A model generated the notes under the pieces. It saw nothing but the letters and a program-made list of their open reading frames with translations. It made no database searches and was not told the origin of the DNA. From an uncultured Bacteroidales bacterium (GTDB lineage Bacteria > Bacteroidota > Bacteroidia > Bacteroidales > Bacteroidaceae), in the NCBI GenBank assembly GCA_937914945.1, contig CALGJF010000073.1, forward strand, positions 1 to 40,730: DNA of 40,730 bases. The letters run 5' to 3'. Made by a program: the position numbers and the translations under genes. This document shows, one piece after another, positions 1 through 8,257 of this stretch. Every line of letters starts with the position of its first letter. Positions within the stretch are counted from its first letter, which is position 1.

Positions 1-117
1 ACTTACAAAGGTATTTGGTATGCATCCAAAGCTTTCGTTCGTTACAAAACAATGAACATCATTGTTCATAAGGACGCTCTTCCTAAACACGTTGCTAAAA
101 AATTGGGTTTAAAATAA
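1..117 (+). CDS. 3' end of an unrecognised protein (partial)
   Basis: An open frame enters from the left edge and ends at TAA (115-117), followed at once by TAG. The 38 visible residues are rich in Lys and Val and end in KKLGLK. The codons favour GGT, GTT and CGT, which suggests a well-expressed gene. The strong terminator just downstream confirms that a transcript ends here. I do not recognise the family and the N-terminal part lies outside the window, so I assign no function. Confidence 0.55.
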   Translation, partial: TYKGIWYASKAFVRYKTMNIIVHKDALPKHVAKKLGLK

Positions 118-143
118 TAGCCCATTAAGCTATATTTTCCACT

Positions 144-200
144 AATACCGTTAATTCCGTTAAATTATCAGCGGAATTAACGGTATTTTTATTTGTTTTT
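144..200 (+). terminator. Rho-independent terminator of the upstream partial gene
   Basis: A perfect 16-bp inverted repeat (144-159 and 172-187, starting AATACCGTTAATTCCG) encloses a 12-base loop and is followed by a T-rich tail (TTTTTATTTGTTTTTT). It separates the partial gene from recJ. Confidence 0.9.
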
Positions 201-284
201 TCTACCTTTACAGATTGAATGGGCAAAACCGGGAAAACGAGTCCATTCCACCGCTCAATAGGAAAAAGAAAAACAATATATAAA

Positions 285-2009
285 ATGAATAACAAATGGA
301 ATTATCAACCTCCAAGCCAAGAACAAAGCGAATCAGCTAAGTCACTAGCAAAGGAAACTGGAATAAGTCCAATTCTTTGCAAGTTATTACAGGAGAGAGG
401 AATAACCTCCGCAGCAGAGGCCAAACGATTTTTCCGTCCACAGCTTAACGAACTGCATGATCCATTCTTGATGAAAGACATGGACATTGCAGTGAACCGT
501 CTGAATAAAGCGATGGGCAGAAAAGAGCGTATTATGGTTTACGGGGATTACGACGTGGATGGAACAACGGCAGTTGCTCTAGTCTACAAATTCCTCCAAC
601 AATTTTATTCCAACATAGATTATTACATTCCCGACCGTTATGAAGAGGGATATGGAGTTTCTATTAAAGGAGTAGATTACGCTTACGAGACAGGAGTTAA
701 ACTGATTATTGTCCTGGACTGTGGTATCAAGGCAGTAAATGAAATTGCTTATGCAAAAGAAAAAGGCATTGACTTCATTATATGCGACCATCATGTACCC
801 GATGAGGAACTCCCTTGTGCCGTGGCAATCCTTAATCCCAAACGCCCCGATTCCACCTACCCCTATCCTCATTTGTCGGGCTGTGGTGTGGGTTTCAAAT
901 TTATGCAGGCGTTTGCAGCCGACAATGGCATTGCTCCTGAACAGCTATATCCTTTGCTTGATCTTGTGGCAGTGAGCATAGCATCGGATCTCGTACCCAT
1001 AATGGGAGAAAACCGCGTGCTTGCCTACCATGGCATTAAACAGCTTAATCACGCACCAAGCACAGGCCTTAAGGCTATTATACAGGTGTGTGGCTTGCGC
1101 GATAAGGAGGTGAGCATAAACGATATAATATTCAAGATAGGGCCACGCATAAACGCTTCGGGGCGCATACAGCAGGGTAAAGTGGCTGTGGATTTGCTCA
1201 TCGAGAATAATCTGCCCACAGCACTCATGATGAGCGAGCAGATTAACGAATTCAACGAGGCACGCAAGGAACTCGACAAAAGCATGACCGAGGAGGCCAA
1301 CAGCATTGTGGAGAATCTCGAAAGTTTTGACGAGCGCCGTGCGATAGTAATCTTTAACGAGGATTGGCATCGTGGCGTCATCGGTATTGTGGCATCGCGC
1401 CTCACCGAGGTGTATCACCGCCCCGCTGTGGTAATCACTTGCACCGGCGATATAGCCACAGGCTCGGCGCGCTCGGTGGCCGGCTTCGATGTGTATAAGG
1501 CAATAGAAAGCTGTCGCGACCTGCTTGAAAACTTTGGTGGGCATACATACGCTGCCGGTTTCTCATTGAAGGTTAGTAATATTGATGCTTTTGCAGCCCG
1601 TTTCGAGGAGTTCGTAACCACAAACATTCTCCCCGAACATACCGACCCTGTGATTGAAATAGATGCAGAGCTCGATTTCCACCAGATAAGCCGCAAGTTC
1701 TTCAACGACCTCAAAAAGTTCAGCCCCCATGGCCCCGACAACACTAAACCTATCTTCTGCACCCGCAACGTGTGCGATTATGGTACAAGCAAAGTGGTAG
1801 GGCGCAAGCAGGAGCATATAAAGCTGGAGTTGGTCGATAACAAGTCGAACACTATAATAAACGGCATTGCATTCGGGCAGAGCCGTCAGGCTAAATATAT
1901 AAAGTCGAAGCAATCTTTCGACATCTGCTACACGCTCGAAGATAACGCCTACAAGCATGGCGAGGTGCAGTTGCAGATAGAGAGCATTCACACCAAGGCC
2001 ACTCGTTGA
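285..2009 (+). CDS. recJ: Single-stranded-DNA-specific exonuclease RecJ
   Basis: RecJ is a 5'-3' single-strand exonuclease in recombinational repair. It is a DHH-family metal-dependent phosphoesterase. Visible motifs are the YGDYDVDG metal-binding motif near residues 86-93, DCG, the DHH triad at about 168-170, and a DHHA1 domain with the GGHxxAAG motif at about 418-424. The C-terminal oligonucleotide-binding part covers roughly residues 455-574. I start it at 285 (MNNKWNYQPP), not at an upstream ATG at 219, because family members begin with this sequence and the 22 extra residues look like untranslated leader. That gives 574 aa, a normal length. recQ follows after 6 bases, so the two are probably co-transcribed. 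Codon usage differs before and after roughly 800-870 (see findings). Confidence 0.95.
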   Translation: MNNKWNYQPPSQEQSESAKSLAKETGISPILCKLLQERGITSAAEAKRFFRPQLNELHDPFLMKDMDIAVNRLNKAMGRKERIMVYGDYDVDGTTAVALVYKFLQQFYSNIDYYIPDRYEEGYGVSIKGVDYAYETGVKLIIVLDCGIKAVNEIAYAKEKGIDFIICDHHVPDEELPCAVAILNPKRPDSTYPYPHLSGCGVGFKFMQAFAADNGIAPEQLYPLLDLVAVSIASDLVPIMGENRVLAYHGIKQLNHAPSTGLKAIIQVCGLRDKEVSINDIIFKIGPRINASGRIQQGKVAVDLLIENNLPTALMMSEQINEFNEARKELDKSMTEEANSIVENLESFDERRAIVIFNEDWHRGVIGIVASRLTEVYHRPAVVITCTGDIATGSARSVAGFDVYKAIESCRDLLENFGGHTYAAGFSLKVSNIDAFAARFEEFVTTNILPEHTDPVIEIDAELDFHQISRKFFNDLKKFSPHGPDNTKPIFCTRNVCDYGTSKVVGRKQEHIKLELVDNKSNTIINGIAFGQSRQAKYIKSKQSFDICYTLEDNAYKHGEVQLQIESIHTKATR

Positions 2010-2015
2010 GGGGAT

Positions 2016-3914
2016 ATGCAGTATAGGGAAATCCTTAAAAAATATTGGGGTTACGATGATTTTCGTGGTATCCAGCGCGAAATAATCGAGAGCATAGGCA
2101 GTGGGCGCGACACGCTCGGCCTAATGCCTACGGGTGGTGGCAAGAGTATCACCTTTCAGGTACCCACCCTTGCCACCAACGGCCTTTGTATAGTGGTTAC
2201 CCCGCTCATAGCCTTGATGAAAGATCAGGTGGCCGGTCTGCGCAGCCGTGGCATTAAAGCGGCTGCAATCTATTCGGGTATGAAGAACAGTGAAATAATC
2301 ATAGCCCTTGAAAATTGTATCTTTGGCGATTATAAATTCCTTTATATATCGCCCGAACGTATCTCCTCCGACCTCTTTCTCACAAAAATACGCAAAGTAC
2401 CGGTGAGCCTCATAACAATAGACGAGGCGCACTGCATTTCGCAGTGGGGGCACGATTTTCGCCCGGCCTATCGTCGCATAAAGGAGTTGCGCGAAATATT
2501 TCCGCAGGTGCCTGTGCTTGCACTCACAGCCACAGCCACCCCCGAGGTGGTGAAGGATATTCAGCAACAGTTGCTGTTTAAGCAAGAAAATTGCTATCGC
2601 ATGAGTTTCGAGCGCAAGAATCTTGTATATGTAGTGCGCCATACCGAAAACAAGCAGCAGGAACTGCTGCATATACTATCGCGTATAACGGGCTCGGCAA
2701 TAGTATATACCCTTAACCGACAAAAGACCAAGGATGTGTGTGAATTCCTGGTTGCCAACGGCATTACGGCTGAATTCTATCATGCAGGTATATCGCCCGA
2801 GGCCAAGGATGCACGCGAAGATGCCTGGAAGAGCGGGCGTTCGCGTGTGATGGTTGCCACCAACGCCTTTGGAATGGGTATAGATAAGCCCGATGTGCGG
2901 TTGGTAGTACATATGGACTTACCTGGCTCAATAGAGTCCTATTTCCAGGAGGCGGGCCGTGCAGGACGCGATGGCAACCGTGCCTATGCGGTGGTGCTGT
3001 TCAGCCGCACAGATAAGCAGGTGGTTTCGCGCCGTCTGTCCGACAATTACCCTTCAAAAGAGTTTATATGTGAGGTATATGATGATATCTGCTACTATTA
3101 TCAAATGGCCTTGCACGATGGTTTGAATTGCACATTTGAGTTCGGGTTGGCCGATTTCTGCAAGAAATATCATCTGCCTATGTTGCCAACCGATAGCGCA
3201 TTGCGCATACTTACCCGCATGGGGTACTTGGAGTATGTGGAGGAGATGGAGTATGCCTCGCGCGTGCGATTCATAGTGGACAAAGATTCGCTCTATCGGT
3301 TTAAGGGCTTGCCCGCCGATTACGAACTGCTCGTAAATGCCATAATGCGTGCATATAGCGGTTTGTTCTCCGATTATGCCTTTATCGATGAACGCTATCT
3401 GTCGCGTGTAACAAAACTCACCCGCCATCGTATGTATGAGATACTTGTATCGCTCTCGCAAAAGAGGCTTGTGCAATATGCTCCCTCAAAGCGATGTCCT
3501 ATAGTAACCTTTACGCGCCACCGCATATTGTCGAAAGACCTTTACTTCGCTCCCGAGGTGTACGAGGAACGTCGTACTGCGTATGCCACACGCTTGAACT
3601 CCATAATAAAATATGCAGTGAGCGATGATAAGTGCCGCAGTCGCTTGTTGCTTGAGTATTTTGGAGAGACAGATTCCGATGATTGCGGCCGATGCGATGT
3701 GTGTGTGGCACGCCGTGCCGATGATAAGCCCCCCACGGTAACTCCTTCGGATGTGGCACTTGTAATGCAGTTGCTTGCCGATGGACAGCCACATAATCCA
3801 CAGGAACTCGATGGGCTTGGTCTTTCCCGAGCCCGCATGGCTATGCTGTTGCGCACTTTGTGCGATGAGGAGCGGATTATTGTAGAGGATGGGAAAATAC
3901 GCAAGGTACGTTGA
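2016..3914 (+). CDS. recQ: ATP-dependent DNA helicase RecQ
   Basis: A superfamily-2 3'-5' DNA helicase that unwinds recombination and stalled-fork intermediates and supplies single strands for RecJ. Walker A is TGGGKS at residues 39-44 and the DEAH box is at 136-139. The GRAGRDG motif VI is present. The RecQ zinc site is complete: C540, C557, C560 and C563. A winged-helix region follows. The C-terminal about 60 residues look like a small helical/winged domain, not an obvious HRDC domain. At 632 aa it is a typical length. It starts 6 bases after recJ, which fits a recJ-recQ repair operon. Confidence 0.95.
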   Translation: MQYREILKKYWGYDDFRGIQREIIESIGSGRDTLGLMPTGGGKSITFQVPTLATNGLCIVVTPLIALMKDQVAGLRSRGIKAAAIYSGMKNSEIIIALENCIFGDYKFLYISPERISSDLFLTKIRKVPVSLITIDEAHCISQWGHDFRPAYRRIKELREIFPQVPVLALTATATPEVVKDIQQQLLFKQENCYRMSFERKNLVYVVRHTENKQQELLHILSRITGSAIVYTLNRQKTKDVCEFLVANGITAEFYHAGISPEAKDAREDAWKSGRSRVMVATNAFGMGIDKPDVRLVVHMDLPGSIESYFQEAGRAGRDGNRAYAVVLFSRTDKQVVSRRLSDNYPSKEFICEVYDDICYYYQMALHDGLNCTFEFGLADFCKKYHLPMLPTDSALRILTRMGYLEYVEEMEYASRVRFIVDKDSLYRFKGLPADYELLVNAIMRAYSGLFSDYAFIDERYLSRVTKLTRHRMYEILVSLSQKRLVQYAPSKRCPIVTFTRHRILSKDLYFAPEVYEERRTAYATRLNSIIKYAVSDDKCRSRLLLEYFGETDSDDCGRCDVCVARRADDKPPTVTPSDVALVMQLLADGQPHNPQELDGLGLSRARMAMLLRTLCDEERIIVEDGKIRKVR

Positions 3915-3973
3915 AATATCGCTTTCCTGGTGCCCTTGTAGCGAATATACCTCTTTGCGATGTAACAGCTCGA

Positions 3974-4447
3974 TTAATCCTGGTTGTTGAGTCTGAAATT
4001 GACAGGCACAGTGAGCATAACGCTTACGTTTTTGTTATTTAGTTTTGCCGGTGTCAGTTGCGGCATCTTCCTTATTACTCTTACAGCCTCTTTGTCAAGT
4101 TTCTTGTTGCCACTGCTTTCCCGCACCTTTACATCCTTTACTTTACCTTTTGAGGTTACGACGAATATGACTGATGTGCATCCTTCGATGTTTGCCTCGC
4201 GGCACTTTTCTGGGTATTTTATCGATTGTCGTATGTGGTCGAATAGTGCATTTTCTCCTCCGGGGAATTCAGGCATTTTGTCGGCCGTGGTATAGATAGG
4301 CTCGCTGTAGTATGTTCGCATGGAGGTTGTGTGCTCATTGCCGTTTGCCGTTACTTTTATATTGCTTATCTCCTGTGCATTGCATGCATGCGAATGAAAC
4401 AACATGGCAAATGCAATGATTAACGAGTTTAATATGGTGTATCTCAT
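3974..4447 (-). CDS. TonB C-terminal domain protein, secreted
   Basis: A 157-residue protein with a hydrophobic signal peptide (about residues 1-24, ending CNAQ) and a TonB C-terminal domain at about 70-155. It is preceded by the MPEFPGG motif at 58-64 that is characteristic of Bacteroidetes TonB proteins. TonB proteins carry energy from the inner membrane to outer-membrane receptors. This one has only a cleavable-looking leader and no proline-rich spanner, so it may not be a working energy transducer and could be a periplasmic relative. The gene lies 14 bases downstream of the DUF4488-like gene and is probably in the same transcript. Confidence 0.8.
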   Translation of the reverse strand: MRYTILNSLIIAFAMLFHSHACNAQEISNIKVTANGNEHTTSMRTYYSEPIYTTADKMPEFPGGENALFDHIRQSIKYPEKCREANIEGCTSVIFVVTSKGKVKDVKVRESSGNKKLDKEAVRVIRKMPQLTPAKLNNKNVSVMLTVPVNFRLNNQD

Positions 4448-4461
4448 TGTAGATAGAATAT

Positions 4462-5337
4462 TTATTGTTTCGGTTGAAATACAACCTCTTTCAATGGCTC
4501 AAACTTCTGCCATATTTCAGTAGCCTTATTGGTTAATTTTGAATTTGTATATTCAATTCTCATAACCTCTTTGTAGTCATCGGTGAAGCTGTAATTTATG
4601 ATTGAAATACTACCGTTTAATTTGTCGTTAATGTGTTTCTCTATTTTTTCGTGGTATGTGCTGTCGTTGATTATTTCCCACTTTCCCACTTGGCTTATGG
4701 CACCGTTTGTAGTGTTGCTGTAATATATCATTGTGCTGTATGTGCCATCTGCATTTATTGTTTTTATTACGGGGTGCGATTTTAATCTTTCTTCTCCGTT
4801 TTCGTCTGTTACAATAGCTTGCCACTGCCAGGTACCGATAATGGGGGCTGCGATGTCGGTGCTGTTGTTTGGTTGCTGTGCTCTACTCAATTGAGCGCCT
4901 TGCAGTTCCTTGAATCTGAGCCAATAGCTTGTCTCTTTTTTTGATGTTTTGGGGGCGCAAATCTCGGATATCATAATATTCCTGCCTGTGTCGTAGTAGC
5001 GATATTTGTATGTAGAGGTTTTGTCGGCTGCCTTTTCGCGGTATGTGCTGTCGTTGATTATTTCCCACTCGCCTGCTTTGTTTATAGAACGGGTGGTATG
5101 TTCGCTTCGTATGCTTATCTCACAGTATGTACCGTCGGCATAGATGGTTTTTATGCAGGGCTCTATATCAACCTGTTCGTTGCCTTCCCGGTCTTTTACA
5201 ATAGAGCATTTCTGCCATGTGCCGACTATGTTTTTTTCTTTGTCGGTTGCCTGTTTGTTTTCGTTTTGCGAGTAGCAAGGGAACGAGCAGAGCAGGTAAA
5301 CAGCAATTATAATGTATATGGATAAAATGTGTTTCAT
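4462..5337 (-). CDS. Secreted protein with two DUF4488-like lipocalin-type repeats
   Basis: A 291-residue protein with a signal peptide (about 1-23) and two homologous domains, at about 37-147 and 166-283. Both open with an IVGTW/IIGTW motif, share a KTI-ADGTY strand and a WEIINDSTYxEK motif, and end with an aromatic strand. This matches the small beta-barrel type annotated as DUF4488 in Bacteroidetes. The function is unknown; such proteins are exported and may bind a hydrophobic or sugar ligand, which is inference. The two copies are clearly diverged, so the duplication is old. The next gene downstream encodes the TonB-domain protein. Confidence 0.75.
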   Translation of the reverse strand: MKHILSIYIIIAVYLLCSFPCYSQNENKQATDKEKNIVGTWQKCSIVKDREGNEQVDIEPCIKTIYADGTYCEISIRSEHTTRSINKAGEWEIINDSTYREKAADKTSTYKYRYYDTGRNIMISEICAPKTSKKETSYWLRFKELQGAQLSRAQQPNNSTDIAAPIIGTWQWQAIVTDENGEERLKSHPVIKTINADGTYSTMIYYSNTTNGAISQVGKWEIINDSTYHEKIEKHINDKLNGSISIINYSFTDDYKEVMRIEYTNSKLTNKATEIWQKFEPLKEVVFQPKQ

Positions 5338-5357
5338 GGTAATGGTTGCGGTATATG

Positions 5358-5391
5358 CTGCTATATGCCCATTTATTGGGGTATATAGCAG
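5358..5391 (-). terminator. Hairpin after the GH109-like gene
   Basis: A 13-bp stem with one G-U pair (arms CTGCTATATGCCC and GGGTATATAGCAG, 7-8 base loop) lies about 5 bases past the stop of the minus-strand gene that ends at 5396. There is no long T run, so it may be a transcript-stabilising hairpin instead of a classical terminator. Confidence 0.45.
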
Positions 5392-5395
5392 TTAA

Positions 5396-6616
5396 TTATG
5401 AGAATATCAGCGTATCGCTTTCTATGATGTGTCCGCGTGTGAAGTCGGGAATCTCCACGGGGGCACCGCCGTTGCGTGCCGATATGTCGGTGAGCTCCAC
5501 GAGGCTGCTCCAAAGGGCTGCGTCGTACACATTCATGTCGAGTGGCAATCCGTTGCGCAGGCAGTGTATGAGGCGGCTGTCCATTGCATAATCTATCCAA
5601 CGACGGCCGCATAGCTCTGTTCCACGCTCCTTGTATTTGGCGACAAAGGGGTGGCGGTATTGTTCAAGCAGTGCGGCGCACTCCTCTCCCATTATTGTAT
5701 TTTCGCTATCGGGTGCGAAAGCAAACATCTCTACGGGGTATTTTTGTGCATATCCTTCGGTGCCGCTCACTGCAAACGCACGGCTGTATGGGCGGGGCAG
5801 GGTGATACAATGTTGCACTAGAATGGTGTGTCCCTTCTCGGTTGTAATAATCGAACTGTTCATGTTGCCTCTCAAGCTGCTGTCGCCCACCATTTTGGAC
5901 GAGCAGGATACAATACTCTTCATCCTGTCGCCACGGTTTATGCCCATGGCAAGGGCAATGGGGCCAAGCCCGTGTGTTGGGTATGGGTTGCCATTGTGTC
6001 TGCTCATGAACTCCACTTGCCAATTACTCCATTTGCGGCCACCCTCGTCGTTGGTGGCAATGCGGTCACGTAAGTCGTGCAGGTATGAGCCCTCGGCATG
6101 TATAATTTCACCAAGCAATCCTTTTTGTGCCATATTGAGCACGCATAGTTCGAATTCGTCGTAGCAACAGTTTTCCAACATTATAAAATGCCGGCGTTGT
6201 TTTTCGGCTGTATCTACTATGCGCCAACAGTCGGCTATGGTTGTGGCTGCGGGTACTTCCGATGCAACGTGCTTGCCCCGCTCCATTGCATATACGGCAA
6301 TGTCGGCATGGCTTGCCCAATCGGTACATATATAAACGAGATCAACATCGGGGCTGTCGCATAGTTTTTTCCACCCATCGGTATTGTAATAGCATGTGGG
6401 CTCGCTACCGCCGTGTTGGGCAATAATGTTCATCGTCTCCTCTATATTCTCGGGGACAAGGTCGCAAATTGCAGAAATGTAGCACCCATCGATGTGCATC
6501 ATACGCATAACGGCACGCTTGGCTCTTACGCCAAGCCCCACAAAGCCCACTCGCACCGTGTCGAGCGGCTCGCATTGCAGTTGTGCTACGCTATCGTATA
6601 TGCTATCTTTGTTCAT
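5396..6616 (-). CDS. Gfo/Idh/MocA-family protein, GH109-like (alpha-N-acetylgalactosaminidase type)
   Basis: A 406-residue NAD-dependent oxidoreductase-fold protein. The Rossmann motif GFVGLGVR is at 24-31, and the sugar-oxidoreductase EVP motif is at 120-122. The segments LENCCYDEFELCVLNMAQ, EGSYLHDL, THGLGP (214-219), RPYSR and IPDFTRG closely follow the GH109 glycosidases, which use NAD+ transiently to cleave terminal alpha-GalNAc. Unlike most Bacteroidetes GH109 enzymes I see no signal peptide, so this one should act in the cytoplasm. I chose the ATG at 6616 because an upstream in-frame ATG (6649) falls inside a good promoter. Other Gfo/Idh/MocA activities on N-acetyl sugars remain possible. 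Confidence 0.8.
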   Translation of the reverse strand: MNKDSIYDSVAQLQCEPLDTVRVGFVGLGVRAKRAVMRMMHIDGCYISAICDLVPENIEETMNIIAQHGGSEPTCYYNTDGWKKLCDSPDVDLVYICTDWASHADIAVYAMERGKHVASEVPAATTIADCWRIVDTAEKQRRHFIMLENCCYDEFELCVLNMAQKGLLGEIIHAEGSYLHDLRDRIATNDEGGRKWSNWQVEFMSRHNGNPYPTHGLGPIALAMGINRGDRMKSIVSCSSKMVGDSSLRGNMNSSIITTEKGHTILVQHCITLPRPYSRAFAVSGTEGYAQKYPVEMFAFAPDSENTIMGEECAALLEQYRHPFVAKYKERGTELCGRRWIDYAMDSRLIHCLRNGLPLDMNVYDAALWSSLVELTDISARNGGAPVEIPDFTRGHIIESDTLIFS

Positions 6617-6637
6617 AGATATATTGTTTCTTCGTTG

Positions 6638-6668
6638 CAAAATAAACAAATTCGTCTTTCAGGTCAAA
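6638..6668 (-). promoter_or_regulatory. Bacteroidetes-type promoter for the GH109-like gene
   Basis: Read on the minus strand: TTTG (6668-6665), 20 bases, then TATTTTG (6644-6638), close to the -33/-7 pattern of Bacteroidetes sigma-ABfr promoters. Transcription would begin about 15 bases before the ATG at 6616. Confidence 0.6.
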
Positions 6669-6674
6669 GAAAAA

Positions 6675-6695
6675 AACAGCTATTTAATATCTGTT
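6675..6695 (-). terminator. Possible terminator of cstA
   Basis: A short hairpin (AACAG/CTGTT arms) overlaps the cstA stop codon and is followed on the minus strand by six or more T residues. The stem is weak. It sits directly beside the promoter of the next gene. Confidence 0.35.
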
Positions 6696-8163
6696 ATTTT
6701 TCTTTTCTGTCTGTAAATATTTTATAAATGGCTGCCACAAGTATTGCTATTGTAACAACACCACCCAGAATATAAGCTGTTGTTCTGTTCTCCATTCCCA
6801 CCATCATGGGCGAAATGAATATATACGACGCACACACATATGTCATGAAGAGTGCGGGCAGCAGGCCTATCAAAATAGGTTTTTTGTGTTTTGCAAGGTA
6901 TATGGTTATGCACCACAGGGTGATACATGCGAGTGTCTGGTTCATCCATGCAAAGTAGCTCCATATGGTTTGGAAGGGGAGGGCAAATATAATGAGCAAG
7001 CCGCCGATAAAGAGGGGTAACGAAACGGACACGCGTTTTACAAGGGTGTTTTGTGGTATATTGAGCATATCGGCCACAATGAGGCGTGCCGAACGGAAGG
7101 CGGTATCGCCCGATGTTATGGCGCAGGCGATAACTCCCACAACTACAAGAATGGCTATGAAACTGCCAAGAGTCTGTACCGAAATTATATTTACAAGACG
7201 AGCGGCACTGCCTCCATACTCGGCAATAGCGGCATTAAGCCCCTCTACACCGCCCCAGAATGCCATTGCTATAGCAGCCCATATGAGTGCGATGATACTC
7301 TCGGCAATCATAGCACCATAAAATACCGAACGGCTCTGCTTTTCGTTGGTCATGCAACGTGCCATCATGGGCGATTGTGTGGCATGAAAACCTGAGATTG
7401 CACCGCATGCTATGGTTGTAAATAGCATGGGCACTATTGGGAATTTCTTCGCATCGGCAATGCCGTTGCGCAGCGATGTGAGCTCGGGGATGGTGTATTG
7501 GTCGCTATGAAACAGCAGTACATACAATATACCCACTGCCATAATGAGCAGTGCCATGCCGAAAATCGGATAGAAACGGCCGATGATTTTATCAATGGGC
7601 AGTATTGTGGCAAGTATATAATATATCAAAATTGCGATGAGTGCGACAAATACCTCCCAGCTCATAGTACCATGCATGGTGCTTTCGAGTGCGGGGCAGG
7701 ATATGTTGGCTGCAATCAATTCGGCGGGCTGCGACATGAACACTGCTCCCACAAGCACCATAAGCAGCATGGCAGCTATGCGCATGAACATTTTAGAGCC
7801 GTTGCCCATGTATTTACCTATGATTTCGGGAAGGCTAAGTCCGTTGTTCTTCAACGAAATGACACCGGCAACAAAGTCGTGCATGGCGCCCATGAATATA
7901 CCACCGAGTGTTATCCACAGGAATGCCACAGGGCCGTATGCGGCACCAAGCAGAGCCCCGAATATGGGGCCCAATCCGGCAATATTCAGCAATTGTATGA
8001 GGAAAATCTTCCAACGTGGCAGGGGGAGGTAATCTACTCCGTCGTATAAGGTTTTTGAGGGTACGGGATTTTTTTCGTCAATCTCGCATACGCGCTCAAG
8101 GTATGTGCCGTATGTGAAATATGCTATTACAAGTGCCGCAAAGCAAATTAAAAAAGTAATCAT
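6694..8163 (-). CDS. cstA: Carbon starvation protein CstA family transporter (short form)
   Basis: A 489-residue polytopic membrane protein. The family signature QLLNIAGLGPIFGALLGAAYGP appears near residues 57-78, followed by the AMHDF motif and many hydrophobic segments to the C-terminus. CstA proteins of enteric bacteria (about 700 aa) import peptides or pyruvate when carbon is short. The roughly 480-aa form seen here is common in anaerobes and its substrate is less certain; pyruvate or small peptides are plausible. The gene lies upstream of the GH109-like gene on the same strand, but that gene has its own promoter. Confidence 0.88.
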   Translation of the reverse strand: MITFLICFAALVIAYFTYGTYLERVCEIDEKNPVPSKTLYDGVDYLPLPRWKIFLIQLLNIAGLGPIFGALLGAAYGPVAFLWITLGGIFMGAMHDFVAGVISLKNNGLSLPEIIGKYMGNGSKMFMRIAAMLLMVLVGAVFMSQPAELIAANISCPALESTMHGTMSWEVFVALIAILIYYILATILPIDKIIGRFYPIFGMALLIMAVGILYVLLFHSDQYTIPELTSLRNGIADAKKFPIVPMLFTTIACGAISGFHATQSPMMARCMTNEKQSRSVFYGAMIAESIIALIWAAIAMAFWGGVEGLNAAIAEYGGSAARLVNIISVQTLGSFIAILVVVGVIACAITSGDTAFRSARLIVADMLNIPQNTLVKRVSVSLPLFIGGLLIIFALPFQTIWSYFAWMNQTLACITLWCITIYLAKHKKPILIGLLPALFMTYVCASYIFISPMMVGMENRTTAYILGGVVTIAILVAAIYKIFTDRKEK

Positions 8164-8257
8164 GTTTTATCTGTTATGCCTGTTTGGTTTAATCTATTTT
8201 ATCTTCTTGCAAATTTACATCAAATTGTTGTTTTTAGACTTTTGTCGGCCTGTTTTT

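Noticed and set aside
219..284. Extended N-terminus for RecJ
   Set aside because: The 22 extra residues are not RecJ-like, and the ATG at 285 gives the expected family start.
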